From Wenyingzhuangia sp. 2_MG-2023 (GTDB taxonomy: Bacteria; Bacteroidota; Bacteroidia; Flavobacteriales; Flavobacteriaceae): a stretch of 64,000 bases of DNA. How positions within the stretch are numbered: the first letter of the stretch is position 1; each line of letters opens with the position of its first letter. Where the stretch lies: contig NZ_JAUOSB010000001.1 of the NCBI RefSeq assembly GCF_030548295.1, forward strand, positions 620,001 to 684,000. The letters run 5' to 3'. Positions 55,145 through 63,470 of this stretch are shown here, piece after piece. A model generated the notes under the pieces. That model was not told the DNA's origin, made no database searches, and saw only the letters and a program-made list of their open reading frames with translations. The translations under genes were made by a program, and so were the position numbers.

Positions 55145-55329
55145 TCACAATTTAAGGTAAGCTAAACTTTATCAAAAAAACATAGAGCAATTTACAGATT
55201 GTGAGTAGGTTATGTTGATTGAACAGAGGCTTTAAAAATTGAGAAATACTTAGTGAAATTTAAAATTTATAAAATCAGAAATACTTAATAAAAGTAAGAG
55301 ATATTAAAATTTTAAAATATTATATTAGT

Positions 55330-55367
55330 GAGTACGGTTAGATTTATCTTTCCGTACTCTTTTTTTT
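55330..55367 (+). terminator. Terminator at the end of the atp operon
   Basis: GAGTACGG ... CCGTACTC with an inner AGAT/ATCT pairing is followed by eight T residues. It ends about 30 bp before the 7TM-LuxR gene, 185 bp after atpG. Confidence 0.88.
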
Positions 55368-55399
55368 ATACCCCTATTTAAAATAAGATATTTCAGAGT

Positions 55400-56809
55400 A
55401 TGAGATTTATTACCCCATTCATATTATTGTTTTTTAATTTTGGATTTTCTCAAGAGTCGATAGAGATTGACGTTGACTTTACACTTAAATCATTAAAAAG
55501 TGAACTGGTTTATTATCTTGATGTTTCTACACTTGAAACAAAGGAATCAATACAGGATAAAGAGTTTAGTTCTTTTGATAAAAATTTTCCGGGAGCTAAC
55601 GACTCCAGAGTGTGGCTTAGATTAAAATTTAAGAATGTAACAACTAAAAATAAAGAATTAGTTTACAGAATAAACACGACTACTTTTAACAATTTATCAC
55701 TGTACAAGAATACAAACGGAAGCTTAAAAGAAGTTTATAGTTTTGAAGAGAAACAAAAAAAATACATTCAGTTTCCTTTCGTCTTAAATCAAGGAGAAAC
55801 AGCAGAGTATTATTTTGTTGTAGATTTTACCAAAAGTATTTTCTTTCCAATAAAGGTTTTTTCAGAAGATGGGCTTACAGATTTTTATTACAAAAGATGG
55901 ATGCAATTAGGTTTGTATTATGGGTTTTCTATCGTGGTTCTTTTGATTAATTTGATGTTTTACTTTATCAATAGAAATAGATTCTTTCTTCTTTATTGTG
56001 GCTTATTAATCAGTATTACATTGTCTATATTTGAATTAGATGGTTTGTTTTATGATTTTTTTGGAAATTCAAAATGGATAGAACATCTTAATTTACTTTT
56101 TTATTGGTTGATCTTGGTGTTTGTAGTTTTGTTTAGCACAGAGGCTTTACAATTAAACAAGCACTATCCCAAATTGATTTATTATGGTGTATCATCAATT
56201 GTGCTGAGTGGAATTGTTTATTTGTTGTTTATTGCGTCTGATAATTTACTATGGTATATAGTTGGAGAGGTAATAAACTCTCTTTGCTTTACAATTTATA
56301 CACTGTCTGCAGTATCGTTGTTTAAAAAGTCTTTATATGCTAGATTTGCTTTGGTAGCTTATTTAGTTTTGTATATATCTAATATATTATACATTTTACC
56401 TTCCCAGTTTGGTGTTTTTGATATTGGTTTCTCGGTTGCAAATTTGAAAACTGGGAGCATTATAGAAATGATGGTTTTTCTTTATGCGATATCTTTTAGG
56501 CATAAGAAAGTAACTTTGGAGAAAGATAAAGTTCAGACAGACTTAAATGAAAAGATTAGAATAGAAAATGAAAGTCATTCAAAATCTTCTGAAGAAACTT
56601 TAGAAGCGTTTACAAAACATTATAAATTGTCTTTAAGAGAGAAAGAAGTGATGACGTTAATATTAAAAGGAAATTCAAACAAACACATTGCGGAGGAATT
56701 ATTTATTCAAGAATCAACAGTTAAATATCATATTTCAAATATTTTTAAAAAATTAAACATAAAAAAAAGAATAGAATTAGGAATTATGTTTAATGATTTT
56801 AAAAAATAA
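55400..56809 (+). CDS. Membrane 7TM-DISM sensor fused to a LuxR-type DNA-binding domain
   Basis: A 469-residue protein. Signal peptide (about 1-17); extracytoplasmic beta domain of the 7TMR-DISMED2 type (about 25-165, with SRVWLRLKFKN); seven transmembrane helices of the 7TM-DISM kind (about 175-370); coiled coil (about 375-405); and a C-terminal LuxR helix-turn-helix (LSLREKEVMTLILKGNSNKHIAEELFI...STVKYHISNIFKKLNI, about 407-465). No kinase or cyclase is present, so it probably senses outside the membrane and binds DNA directly from the inner membrane. No target gene is obvious. Confidence 0.88.
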   Translation: MRFITPFILLFFNFGFSQESIEIDVDFTLKSLKSELVYYLDVSTLETKESIQDKEFSSFDKNFPGANDSRVWLRLKFKNVTTKNKELVYRINTTTFNNLSLYKNTNGSLKEVYSFEEKQKKYIQFPFVLNQGETAEYYFVVDFTKSIFFPIKVFSEDGLTDFYYKRWMQLGLYYGFSIVVLLINLMFYFINRNRFFLLYCGLLISITLSIFELDGLFYDFFGNSKWIEHLNLLFYWLILVFVVLFSTEALQLNKHYPKLIYYGVSSIVLSGIVYLLFIASDNLLWYIVGEVINSLCFTIYTLSAVSLFKKSLYARFALVAYLVLYISNILYILPSQFGVFDIGFSVANLKTGSIIEMMVFLYAISFRHKKVTLEKDKVQTDLNEKIRIENESHSKSSEETLEAFTKHYKLSLREKEVMTLILKGNSNKHIAEELFIQESTVKYHISNIFKKLNIKKRIELGIMFNDFKK

Positions 56810-57190
56810 AGATACTGATAAACAGTGTTTTATATGTTTTTTTATAAAAACTAGACGAAAGTATAGGTCTGTTTTTTTGAAATATTATCATTTGTTTGGA
56901 AGATTTAAACTAGATTTGGTATTAAAGTATTACTTTTTATGATTAAAAAATACATATGTGGTAATGTTGCCTTTTTACGATGTGTTGGGTGATATACTAT
57001 TTAGAATTTTATAATTATATAAAAGAAGAATTTTTAGAGTAAACTATGTACTCAACTTCAAATAAATTATTAAAGACAAAATCGAATACATATGTTTTTA
57101 TTTATGCAAAAAACAAAGTAGACGTTTCATTAAAATATTAATAGTGTTTAGTTTTCTTTTAGGGGTAATATGTTAATTTAAATACTAGAA
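56810..57190. other. Non-coding AT-rich interval
   Basis: About 380 bp between the 7TM-LuxR gene and the first of two terminators. I saw no coding frame, no tRNA and no clear promoter, only A/T-rich sequence. The strong terminator at its end could belong to a long 3' UTR or a small RNA. Confidence 0.5.
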
Positions 57191-57191
57191 A

Positions 57192-57224
57192 AAGCACTTG
57201 TTAAATTTTTTAACAAGTGTTTTT
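57192..57224. terminator. Terminator hairpin, active in both directions
   Basis: CACTTGTTAAA (57195-57205) and TTTAACAAGTG (57209-57219) with loop TTT form a perfect 11-bp stem, flanked by A tracts on the left and T tracts on the right. Confidence 0.82.
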
Positions 57225-57235
57225 GTTTTAAGCAA

Positions 57236-57267
57236 TAAAAAAAACCGTTGAATATAAAATACAACGG
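57236..57267 (-). terminator. Intrinsic terminator of gdhA
   Basis: On the minus strand GCCGTTG ... CAACGGT, 11-nt loop, followed by eight or more T residues, directly after the gdhA stop. Confidence 0.88.
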
Positions 57268-57300
57268 CTTGATAAAATCTAGGAAAAAAGAGTAAGTCTT

Positions 57301-58644
57301 TTAGATCACTCCTTGAGCCAACATTGCATCGGCAACTTTTACAAAACCTGCAATATTTGCACCTTTTACATAATTGACGTAGCCATCTTGTTCTGTTCCA
57401 TATTCTTCACAAGAAGCATGAATGTCTTTCATAATTTCTTTTAATTTGTTGTCTACTTCTGTTCTTGTCCATTTGTAACGCAATGCATTTTGTGTCATTT
57501 CTAAACCAGAAGTGGCAACTCCACCTGCATTAGATGCTTTCCCTGGGGCAAAAAATATTTTTGCTTTGTGAAATTCTTCAATAGCATCTATCGTACAAGG
57601 CATGTTAGCTCCTTCAGTAACACAAAAGCATCCATTTGAAATTAACGAGATAGCAGCATTTTTATCCAATTCGTTTTGGGTTGCACAAGGAAAAGCTAAG
57701 TGACATTTTTCTGCCCATGGAGTTTTTCCTATATGATAAACTGCCGAAGTATATTTAGCTGTATATTCTGAAATACGACTTCTTTTTACATTTTTTAGTT
57801 CTTTTATAAATTCTAATTTTTCTTGATCAATACCATCTTCGTCATATATATATCCCGAAGAATCTGATAAAGTGACTACTTTACCACCCAGTTGAATACA
57901 CTTTTCGGCAGCAAATTGGGCTACGTTTCCAGATCCGGAAATTAATATTACTTTATCTTTTAAATCTTTGTTTTGTGTTTTTAACATAGATTCTGCAAAA
58001 TATACAGCACCATAACCTGTAGCTTCTGGTCTAATTTGAGAACCTCCCCAAGACAATCCTTTTCCTGTTAAGACTCCAGTAAATTCATTTTTTAATTTTT
58101 TGTACATTCCAAACAAGAAACCTACTTCACGAGCACCAACTCCAATATCACCTGCAGGAACATCGGTATCATGTCCTATGTGTCGGAATAACTCAGACAT
58201 AAAAGCATGGCAAAAACGCATAATTTCATCGTCAGATTTTCCTTTTGGATCAAAGTCGGATCCTCCTTTACCACCACCCATTGGAAGTGTGGTTAATGAG
58301 TTTTTAAAAACTTGTTCAAAGGCTAAAAATTTTAAAACACTTTGGTTTACCGTAGGGTGAAATCTTAAACCTCCCTTGTAAGGTCCTATAGCAGAATTCA
58401 TCTGAACTCTGTACCCTCTGTTAATTTGTATTTCTCCATCATCATCTACCCAGCAAACTCTAAAAGAAATCAATCTTTCAGGTTCTACCATTCTTAATAA
58501 TATATTTTTACCATAATATATATCGTGTTCACAAACGTATGGAATTACAGTTTCGGCAACTTCTTGTACGGCTTGTAAAAATTCAGGTTCATTTGAATTA
58601 CGAATCTTAACGAGATCCATAAAATCTTGTACTCTTTTATCCAT
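57301..58644 (-). CDS. gdhA: NADP-specific glutamate dehydrogenase
   Basis: A 447-residue hexameric GDH making glutamate from 2-oxoglutarate and ammonia. It has GGLRFHPTVN, the catalytic lysine motif LPMGGGKGGSDFDPKG and the Rossmann ISGSGNVAQF; the usual length is about 447. Monocistronic: a terminator follows and the next gene is divergent. Confidence 0.96.
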   Translation of the reverse strand: MDKRVQDFMDLVKIRNSNEPEFLQAVQEVAETVIPYVCEHDIYYGKNILLRMVEPERLISFRVCWVDDDGEIQINRGYRVQMNSAIGPYKGGLRFHPTVNQSVLKFLAFEQVFKNSLTTLPMGGGKGGSDFDPKGKSDDEIMRFCHAFMSELFRHIGHDTDVPAGDIGVGAREVGFLFGMYKKLKNEFTGVLTGKGLSWGGSQIRPEATGYGAVYFAESMLKTQNKDLKDKVILISGSGNVAQFAAEKCIQLGGKVVTLSDSSGYIYDEDGIDQEKLEFIKELKNVKRSRISEYTAKYTSAVYHIGKTPWAEKCHLAFPCATQNELDKNAAISLISNGCFCVTEGANMPCTIDAIEEFHKAKIFFAPGKASNAGGVATSGLEMTQNALRYKWTRTEVDNKLKEIMKDIHASCEEYGTEQDGYVNYVKGANIAGFVKVADAMLAQGVI

Positions 58645-58671
58645 TTTTAAAGTTTTTTTTTAATATAAAAA

Positions 58672-58679
58672 TATCTTTG
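58672..58679 (+). promoter_or_regulatory. Promoter -7 box of the HTTM gene
   Basis: TATCTTTG matches TAnnTTTG, 36 bp before the start codon, in the gap divergent from gdhA. Confidence 0.55.
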
Positions 58680-58714
58680 TGTATTAAACTAATTTATAAA
58701 AATCTTACACCATT

Positions 58715-60019
58715 ATGATGGATTTTCTATTTAAAAAAATTGACAACAGTCCATTGGTTATTTTTAGAATTATTTTTGGTTTTGTTTTAACAGCCGAAGC
58801 TTGGGGCTCTATTTTTACGGGTTGGATTGAACGTACCTATATAGAGCCAACCATTCATTTTAGTTACATTGGTTTGGAATGGATGCAACCATTAGACGGA
58901 TTAGGAATGTATTATTTGTATGGTTTAATGGGTTTGTTGGGTTTGGGTGTATTGTTGGGATATTTTTATAAACTGTCTATTATAACATATACCATTCTTT
59001 GGACATATTGTTATTTGTGTCATAAGATATCTTACAACAATCATTACTACTTGATGATTTTGTTATGTTTCATCATGATTTTTTTACCAGCAAATAGATA
59101 CGCTTCTCTAGACGTAAAAACAAAACGTATTCCAATACAATTTTACATGCCATATTGGTGTAAGTTTGTGCTGATTTTTCAAATTTCTTGTGTGTATTTT
59201 TTTGGAGGAATTGCAAAAATTTATCCAGATTGGTTGGACGGAACTTTTACAAAAATTGTATTAAAAGGAGAAGCTTCTTTTCCGTTTATAGGTCAGTTTT
59301 TTACTCAAGAATGGTTTTACATGGCAATTGCTTATGGAGGACTGTTGTTTGATTTGCTGATTATTCCTCTTTTAATGTGTATAAAAACTAGAGTGTTTGG
59401 GTTTGTTATTTCTCTGTTTTTTCATAGTTTTAATTCCATTGTATTTCAAGTAGGGGTGTTTCCGTATTTAAGTCTCTCTTTTGCTTTGTTCTTTTTTGAT
59501 GCGAAAAAAATCCAGAAAATATTTTTGCCTAGGAAAGAATATTTTAATACTCAAGCATCAGGTTTTGTCAATAAGAGAATTACAGGGCTCTTACTTTTAT
59601 ACATTATGCTACAATTGTTTTTACCACTCAGACAATATTTTATAGAAGGAAATACATTTTGGACAGAAGAAGGACATAAAATGAGTTGGAGAATGATGTT
59701 GAGAACCGCAAGAGGAAATACTCGTTTTAGAATAGAAGATGTTACTAACAACAAAACATACATTCATCACCCCAAAATACTGTCTCAAAAACAAAAACAT
59801 TTGGTCAATACGCAGCCAGATGTTATTTGGCAATATGCTCAATATTTAAAACAAGAAGAGGCTAAAAAAGGACATGAAATAAAGGTTTTTTGTATCAGTA
59901 AAAAAAGCTTGAACGGAAGACCTTCAAAAACATTTATAGACCCTAAAGTTGATTTGGCAAATACATCATGGAACTACTTTAAGCATAATAATTGGATAAC
60001 CAATTTTGAAGGTTGGTGA
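58715..60019 (+). CDS. HTTM domain protein, vitamin K-dependent gamma-carboxylase homologue
   Basis: A 434-residue membrane protein with roughly eight to ten transmembrane helices in the first 290 residues, then a soluble C-terminal region. It shows the HTTM patterns: LVIFRIIFGFVL at the start, the CHKISYNNHYYLMIL helix, FFGGIAKIYPDWLDG and FHSFNSIVFQVGVFPYLSL. HTTM is the catalytic module shared with animal gamma-carboxylases; bacterial members have unknown substrates. It has its own promoter and lies divergent from gdhA. Confidence 0.87.
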   Translation: MMDFLFKKIDNSPLVIFRIIFGFVLTAEAWGSIFTGWIERTYIEPTIHFSYIGLEWMQPLDGLGMYYLYGLMGLLGLGVLLGYFYKLSIITYTILWTYCYLCHKISYNNHYYLMILLCFIMIFLPANRYASLDVKTKRIPIQFYMPYWCKFVLIFQISCVYFFGGIAKIYPDWLDGTFTKIVLKGEASFPFIGQFFTQEWFYMAIAYGGLLFDLLIIPLLMCIKTRVFGFVISLFFHSFNSIVFQVGVFPYLSLSFALFFFDAKKIQKIFLPRKEYFNTQASGFVNKRITGLLLLYIMLQLFLPLRQYFIEGNTFWTEEGHKMSWRMMLRTARGNTRFRIEDVTNNKTYIHHPKILSQKQKHLVNTQPDVIWQYAQYLKQEEAKKGHEIKVFCISKKSLNGRPSKTFIDPKVDLANTSWNYFKHNNWITNFEGW

Positions 60020-60151
60020 TAATTTGGAAGGGTTACATAGCTTGTAAATTGTAAATGAAATCTTTACAAAGAGAGCTTAAAAGGTTAGGACTTCAATTGG
60101 TTGGAGAATAAAAATAATTGAAAAACTATCTACGGATAGTAAAAACTCTAT

Positions 60152-60194
60152 GCAAATTTAAACATCCTATTATAAATAGTTTGTTTAAATTTGC
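60152..60194. promoter_or_regulatory. Nested inverted repeats over the pheS promoter
   Basis: GCAAATTTAAAC (60152-60163) and its exact complement (60183-60194) enclose a smaller dyad, CTATTATAAATAG (60167-60179). The right arm contains TAAATTTG (60186-60193), a TAnnTTTG -7 box, 25 bp before the pheS ATG. A smaller dyad ACTATCTACGGATAGT lies at 60125-60140. Confidence 0.5.
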
Positions 60195-60217
60195 CATCTA
60201 ATTTCTGAAGAAAGATT

Positions 60218-61237
60218 ATGTTAGATAAAGTTAAAGAATTGATTGGAGAAGTAAATGATTTTAAGGCTACTACTAAGGAGGAGCTTGAAACATTTAGAAT
60301 CAAATACGTTGGTAAAAAGGGTATTTTAAATGATCTTTTTGCTGAATTTAAAAACGTAGCCAACGATCAGAAGAAAGAATTTGGTCAAGCATTGAATACT
60401 TTTAAAAATGCAGCTGAAGGAAAAATCAACGAAATGAAAGCTTTGTTGGAAGATGCAGCTTTAGAAAGTGACTCTTTAAATGATTTAACTAGACCGGCTG
60501 AACCTTTAAAATTAGGATCTCGTCACCCAATATCTATTGTGAAAAATCAAATTATTGATGTGTTTTCTAGAATTGGATTTACCGTTTCTGAAGGGCCAGA
60601 AATTGAAGACGATTGGCACAACTTTACTGCGTTGAACTTACCAGAATACCATCCGGCACGAGACATGCAAGACACCTTTTTTATAGAACAAAACCCAGAT
60701 ATATTATTGCGTACACATACATCGTCTGTGCAAACAAGATATATGGAAAATAACCAACCACCTATCAGAACTTTATCTCCTGGTAGAGTATTTAGAAACG
60801 AGGATATTTCTGCTCGTGCTCACTGTATTTTTCATCAAGTAGAAGGTTTGTACATTGATACAGACGTGTCTTTTGCAGATTTAAAACAAACACTTTTGTA
60901 CTTTACTCAAGAAATGTTTGGTAAATCTAAAATACGTTTACGTCCTTCTTATTTTCCATTTACGGAGCCTAGTGCCGAGGTAGACATTTATTGGGGATTA
61001 GAAACAGAAACAGATTATAAAATTACCAAAGGAACAGGTTGGTTAGAGATTATGGGGTGCGGAATGGTAGATCCTAACGTATTGAAAAATGCGAATATTG
61101 ATCCTACAAAATACAGTGGTTACGCTTTTGGAATGGGTATTGAGCGTATTGCCATGTTATTGTATCAAATTCCAGATATTAGAATGTTTTACGAAAACGA
61201 CGTTCGTTTCTTAGAGCAATTCAAAGCGATTAACTAG
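60218..61237 (+). CDS. pheS: Phenylalanine--tRNA ligase alpha subunit
   Basis: A 339-residue alpha subunit. An N-terminal coiled coil (about 1-90) is followed by the class II core with [29 protein letters not shown] (motif 1 region), [29 protein letters not shown] and [11 protein letters not shown] (motif 3). The beta subunit gene pheT is not next to it here. Confidence 0.96.
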   Translation: MLDKVKELIGEVNDFKATTKEELETFRIKYVGKKGILNDLFAEFKNVANDQKKEFGQALNTFKNAAEGKINEMKALLEDAALESDSLNDLTRPAEPLKLGSRHPISIVKNQIIDVFSRIGFTVSEGPEIEDDWHNFTALNLPEYHPARDMQDTFFIEQNPDILLRTHTSSVQTRYMENNQPPIRTLSPGRVFRNEDISARAHCIFHQVEGLYIDTDVSFADLKQTLLYFTQEMFGKSKIRLRPSYFPFTEPSAEVDIYWGLETETDYKITKGTGWLEIMGCGMVDPNVLKNANIDPTKYSGYAFGMGIERIAMLLYQIPDIRMFYENDVRFLEQFKAIN

Positions 61238-61258
61238 TACAACTAAAAACATAAATTT

Positions 61259-61297
61259 AAAAAGCTACAAGAATTATAAACCTTGTAGCTTTTTTTA
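61259..61297 (+). terminator. Intrinsic terminator of pheS
   Basis: Perfect 13-bp stem AAAAAGCTACAAG / CTTGTAGCTTTTT with a 10-nt loop and further T residues. Confidence 0.93.
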
Positions 61298-61303
61298 TAT
61301 TTG
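61296..61303 (+). promoter_or_regulatory. Promoter -7 box of the DUF4153 gene
   Basis: TATATTTG, 17 bp before the ATG at 61320, directly behind the pheS terminator; the leader would be very short. Confidence 0.5.
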
Positions 61304-61319
61304 ATAAAAACGCAACGCT

Positions 61320-63191
61320 ATGAAGTTCTTGTCTATTAGGTATTTATACAACAATGCCAAAGATTCTTTTTTAAAGTATCCTTTGGTTGTTTTATCTGCT
61401 TTCGTAGCTGTTGTTTTATCATTGGTTTTGGTAGAATACGATGATGAAATTACCAACAAATTACCATGTATAAATGCGTTGTTAACTTTTTCTTTAGGGG
61501 TGCCATTATTTTTTTGTATTTCGGTTTTTAAACGTAAAAATCATTTAAGTGCTAACTATTTGTATGGAATCTATCTTTTAGGATTTCTTTTCTTAGGAAC
61601 AATTTACGTGTCATTTCCTTCTATAGATACTACGCACAACACCTCTATTCCTTATATTAGATATGGTGTTTTTAACGTGATTATTCACTTATTGGTTTCT
61701 TTTGCTCCCTATCTTAAAACAAAAGAACTGAATGGTTTTTGGAACTATAACAAAGCATTGTTTTTAAGACTTTGTACTTCTGTTCTGTATTCAACGTTTA
61801 TTTATATTGGGTTGATCTTAGCTTTGTTTTCCGTTAAATCATTGTTCAATGTAGAAATTCATGACGAGCTTTATTTGGATATTTATATTGTAATTATTGG
61901 ATTGTTCAATACTTGGTTTTTTGTTTCGGGAGTTCCAGATGATTTAAACAAACTGGAAAAGGTTCGAGAATATCCCAAAGGACTAAAAATATTTACCCAA
62001 TATATTTTGTTGTCTTTATTGGTGCTTTATTTAGTGATTCTATATGCATACATTGGTAAAATTTTTATTTCTTGGGATTGGCCAAAAGGAATTGTTTCTT
62101 ACTTGGTTTCGGGAGTTTCTGTTTTAGGGTTTTTTACCATTTTGTTGATTTATCCGTACGGAAAATTGTTAGGTAATGAGTGGATTCCAAAATTTTCTAA
62201 AGTTTTTTACATTCTTATTATTCCTTTGGTAATAGTACTTTTTATAGCTCTTAGCATGAGAGTTTTAGATTATGGAATTACTATTAAGAGGTATGCGGCA
62301 ATTACTTTGGGCGTATGGATTAGCATGGTCTGTATCTATTTTATCATTAAAAAAGACAACATTAAGTTCATTCCGGTTTCACTTTCTATCTTGTTGATTT
62401 TGACTTGTTTTGGACCTTGGGGAATGTTTTCTGTAAGTGAAAAAAGTCAAGCACATCGATTGGAAAAAATATTGATAGAAAACGGCATTTTGGTTGATGG
62501 GAAAATTGAAAATGAAGTTCTTTGGAATCTAGACAGTTTGCCAAAGTTTAGAACTAAAAAGAAATTGATCAACAATCATATTTTAAACGATTCTCTTCAT
62601 AATGAAGTTAAATCTATTTTAGATTATTTAGTCGATCATCATGGTTTTCAACAAATAAGGCCGTGGTTTGTTCAAGATTTTACGGTTCTGATTGGAGACA
62701 CCATCACACACAAAAGATTTTCTTACAATAGTGAGGCTAGGAGGTATATGGAGACGATGGGGATAAAATACCGCAAGTTATACAAGAACAGCAGCAATCA
62801 AAAAACGGTGTACTACAGAACCAAAAAACCAAAATTGATTGCTACCCAAGGTGCGGATTATCTTTATGGTTTTATGTTTTCAACAAAAAAGGCATCTAAA
62901 ATTATTCCTCTCCAAAATCAAACTATTCAACTTAGTAGACAACAAAAAACACTCAGAATCATAACGCAGCACGATACCTTAGTGATTCCTTTAGAGAAAC
63001 TAAAAAAGGAAATCATAGACAAATGGGGAACTAGCAACAATAACTCTCTGCCTGAAATTTTATGGAGTACTACCTTTACTTCTTCAGATCTGGAAATTAT
63101 TTGTGAAATTGATTATGTACACCTTAAAACAACTCAAGAAACAAATCCTGTACAAAATTTTGGTGGAACCTTATTTATTATAGAAAAGTAG
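61320..63191 (+). CDS. DUF4153 domain membrane protein
   Basis: A 623-residue protein. About 12 transmembrane helices occupy residues 20-380; the C-terminal 240 residues are soluble and contain no motif I know. The region around SVLYSTFIYIGLILALFSVKSLFNV and FNTWFFVSGVPDDL matches DUF4153, a family of unknown function. Alone between two terminators. Confidence 0.82.
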   Translation: MKFLSIRYLYNNAKDSFLKYPLVVLSAFVAVVLSLVLVEYDDEITNKLPCINALLTFSLGVPLFFCISVFKRKNHLSANYLYGIYLLGFLFLGTIYVSFPSIDTTHNTSIPYIRYGVFNVIIHLLVSFAPYLKTKELNGFWNYNKALFLRLCTSVLYSTFIYIGLILALFSVKSLFNVEIHDELYLDIYIVIIGLFNTWFFVSGVPDDLNKLEKVREYPKGLKIFTQYILLSLLVLYLVILYAYIGKIFISWDWPKGIVSYLVSGVSVLGFFTILLIYPYGKLLGNEWIPKFSKVFYILIIPLVIVLFIALSMRVLDYGITIKRYAAITLGVWISMVCIYFIIKKDNIKFIPVSLSILLILTCFGPWGMFSVSEKSQAHRLEKILIENGILVDGKIENEVLWNLDSLPKFRTKKKLINNHILNDSLHNEVKSILDYLVDHHGFQQIRPWFVQDFTVLIGDTITHKRFSYNSEARRYMETMGIKYRKLYKNSSNQKTVYYRTKKPKLIATQGADYLYGFMFSTKKASKIIPLQNQTIQLSRQQKTLRIITQHDTLVIPLEKLKKEIIDKWGTSNNNSLPEILWSTTFTSSDLEIICEIDYVHLKTTQETNPVQNFGGTLFIIEK

Positions 63192-63217
63192 AATTTTTAA
63201 CGTTTAATAAAAGAACA

Positions 63218-63248
63218 AAACTGTAGGCATCTTGTCTACAGTTTTTTT
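63218..63248 (+). terminator. Intrinsic terminator after the DUF4153 gene
   Basis: AAACTGTAG / CTACAGTTT stem with an 8-9-nt loop, followed by TTTT. Confidence 0.85.
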
Positions 63249-63363
63249 GTGTTTACAACTCTTCTCTTTGTGATTTTTTTCCTCGGTTACAAAAAAAGTC
63301 AAAATTAAGTGATTCTTAAAAATTGACCCAAACTACCGTATTAACTGCATTCTTGCATTGTCT

Positions 63364-63379
63364 ATGTTTTCAAAAACAT
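63364..63379. promoter_or_regulatory. LacI-like operator 1 before lamB
   Basis: ATGTTTTCAAAAACAT is a 16-bp inverted repeat with one mismatch, centred on CA. It closely resembles the dyad at 63422-63437. Confidence 0.55.
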
Positions 63380-63420
63380 AATAAATGGCAAAAAAGGAAA
63401 TTAAATTCATTATTTAGTTG

Positions 63421-63437
63421 TATGTTTGCGAAAACAT
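63421..63437. promoter_or_regulatory. LacI-like operator 2 overlapping the lamB -7 box
   Basis: ATGTTTGCGAAAACAT (63422-63437) is a 16-bp inverted repeat with one mismatch and a central CG, as in LacI-family sites. TATGTTTG (63421-63428) is a TAnnTTTG -7 box, so binding here would block transcription. A third weak dyad (AAAACAT-TTTA-ATGTTTT) follows at 63431-63448. Confidence 0.55.
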
Positions 63438-63470
63438 TTTAATGTTTTTGTAACAACAAATCCAAAAAAT

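Noticed and set aside
60055-60111. 18-codon frame before pheS as an attenuation leader peptide
   Set aside because: It has no phenylalanine codon and ends well upstream of the likely promoter, so it cannot act like a Phe leader.
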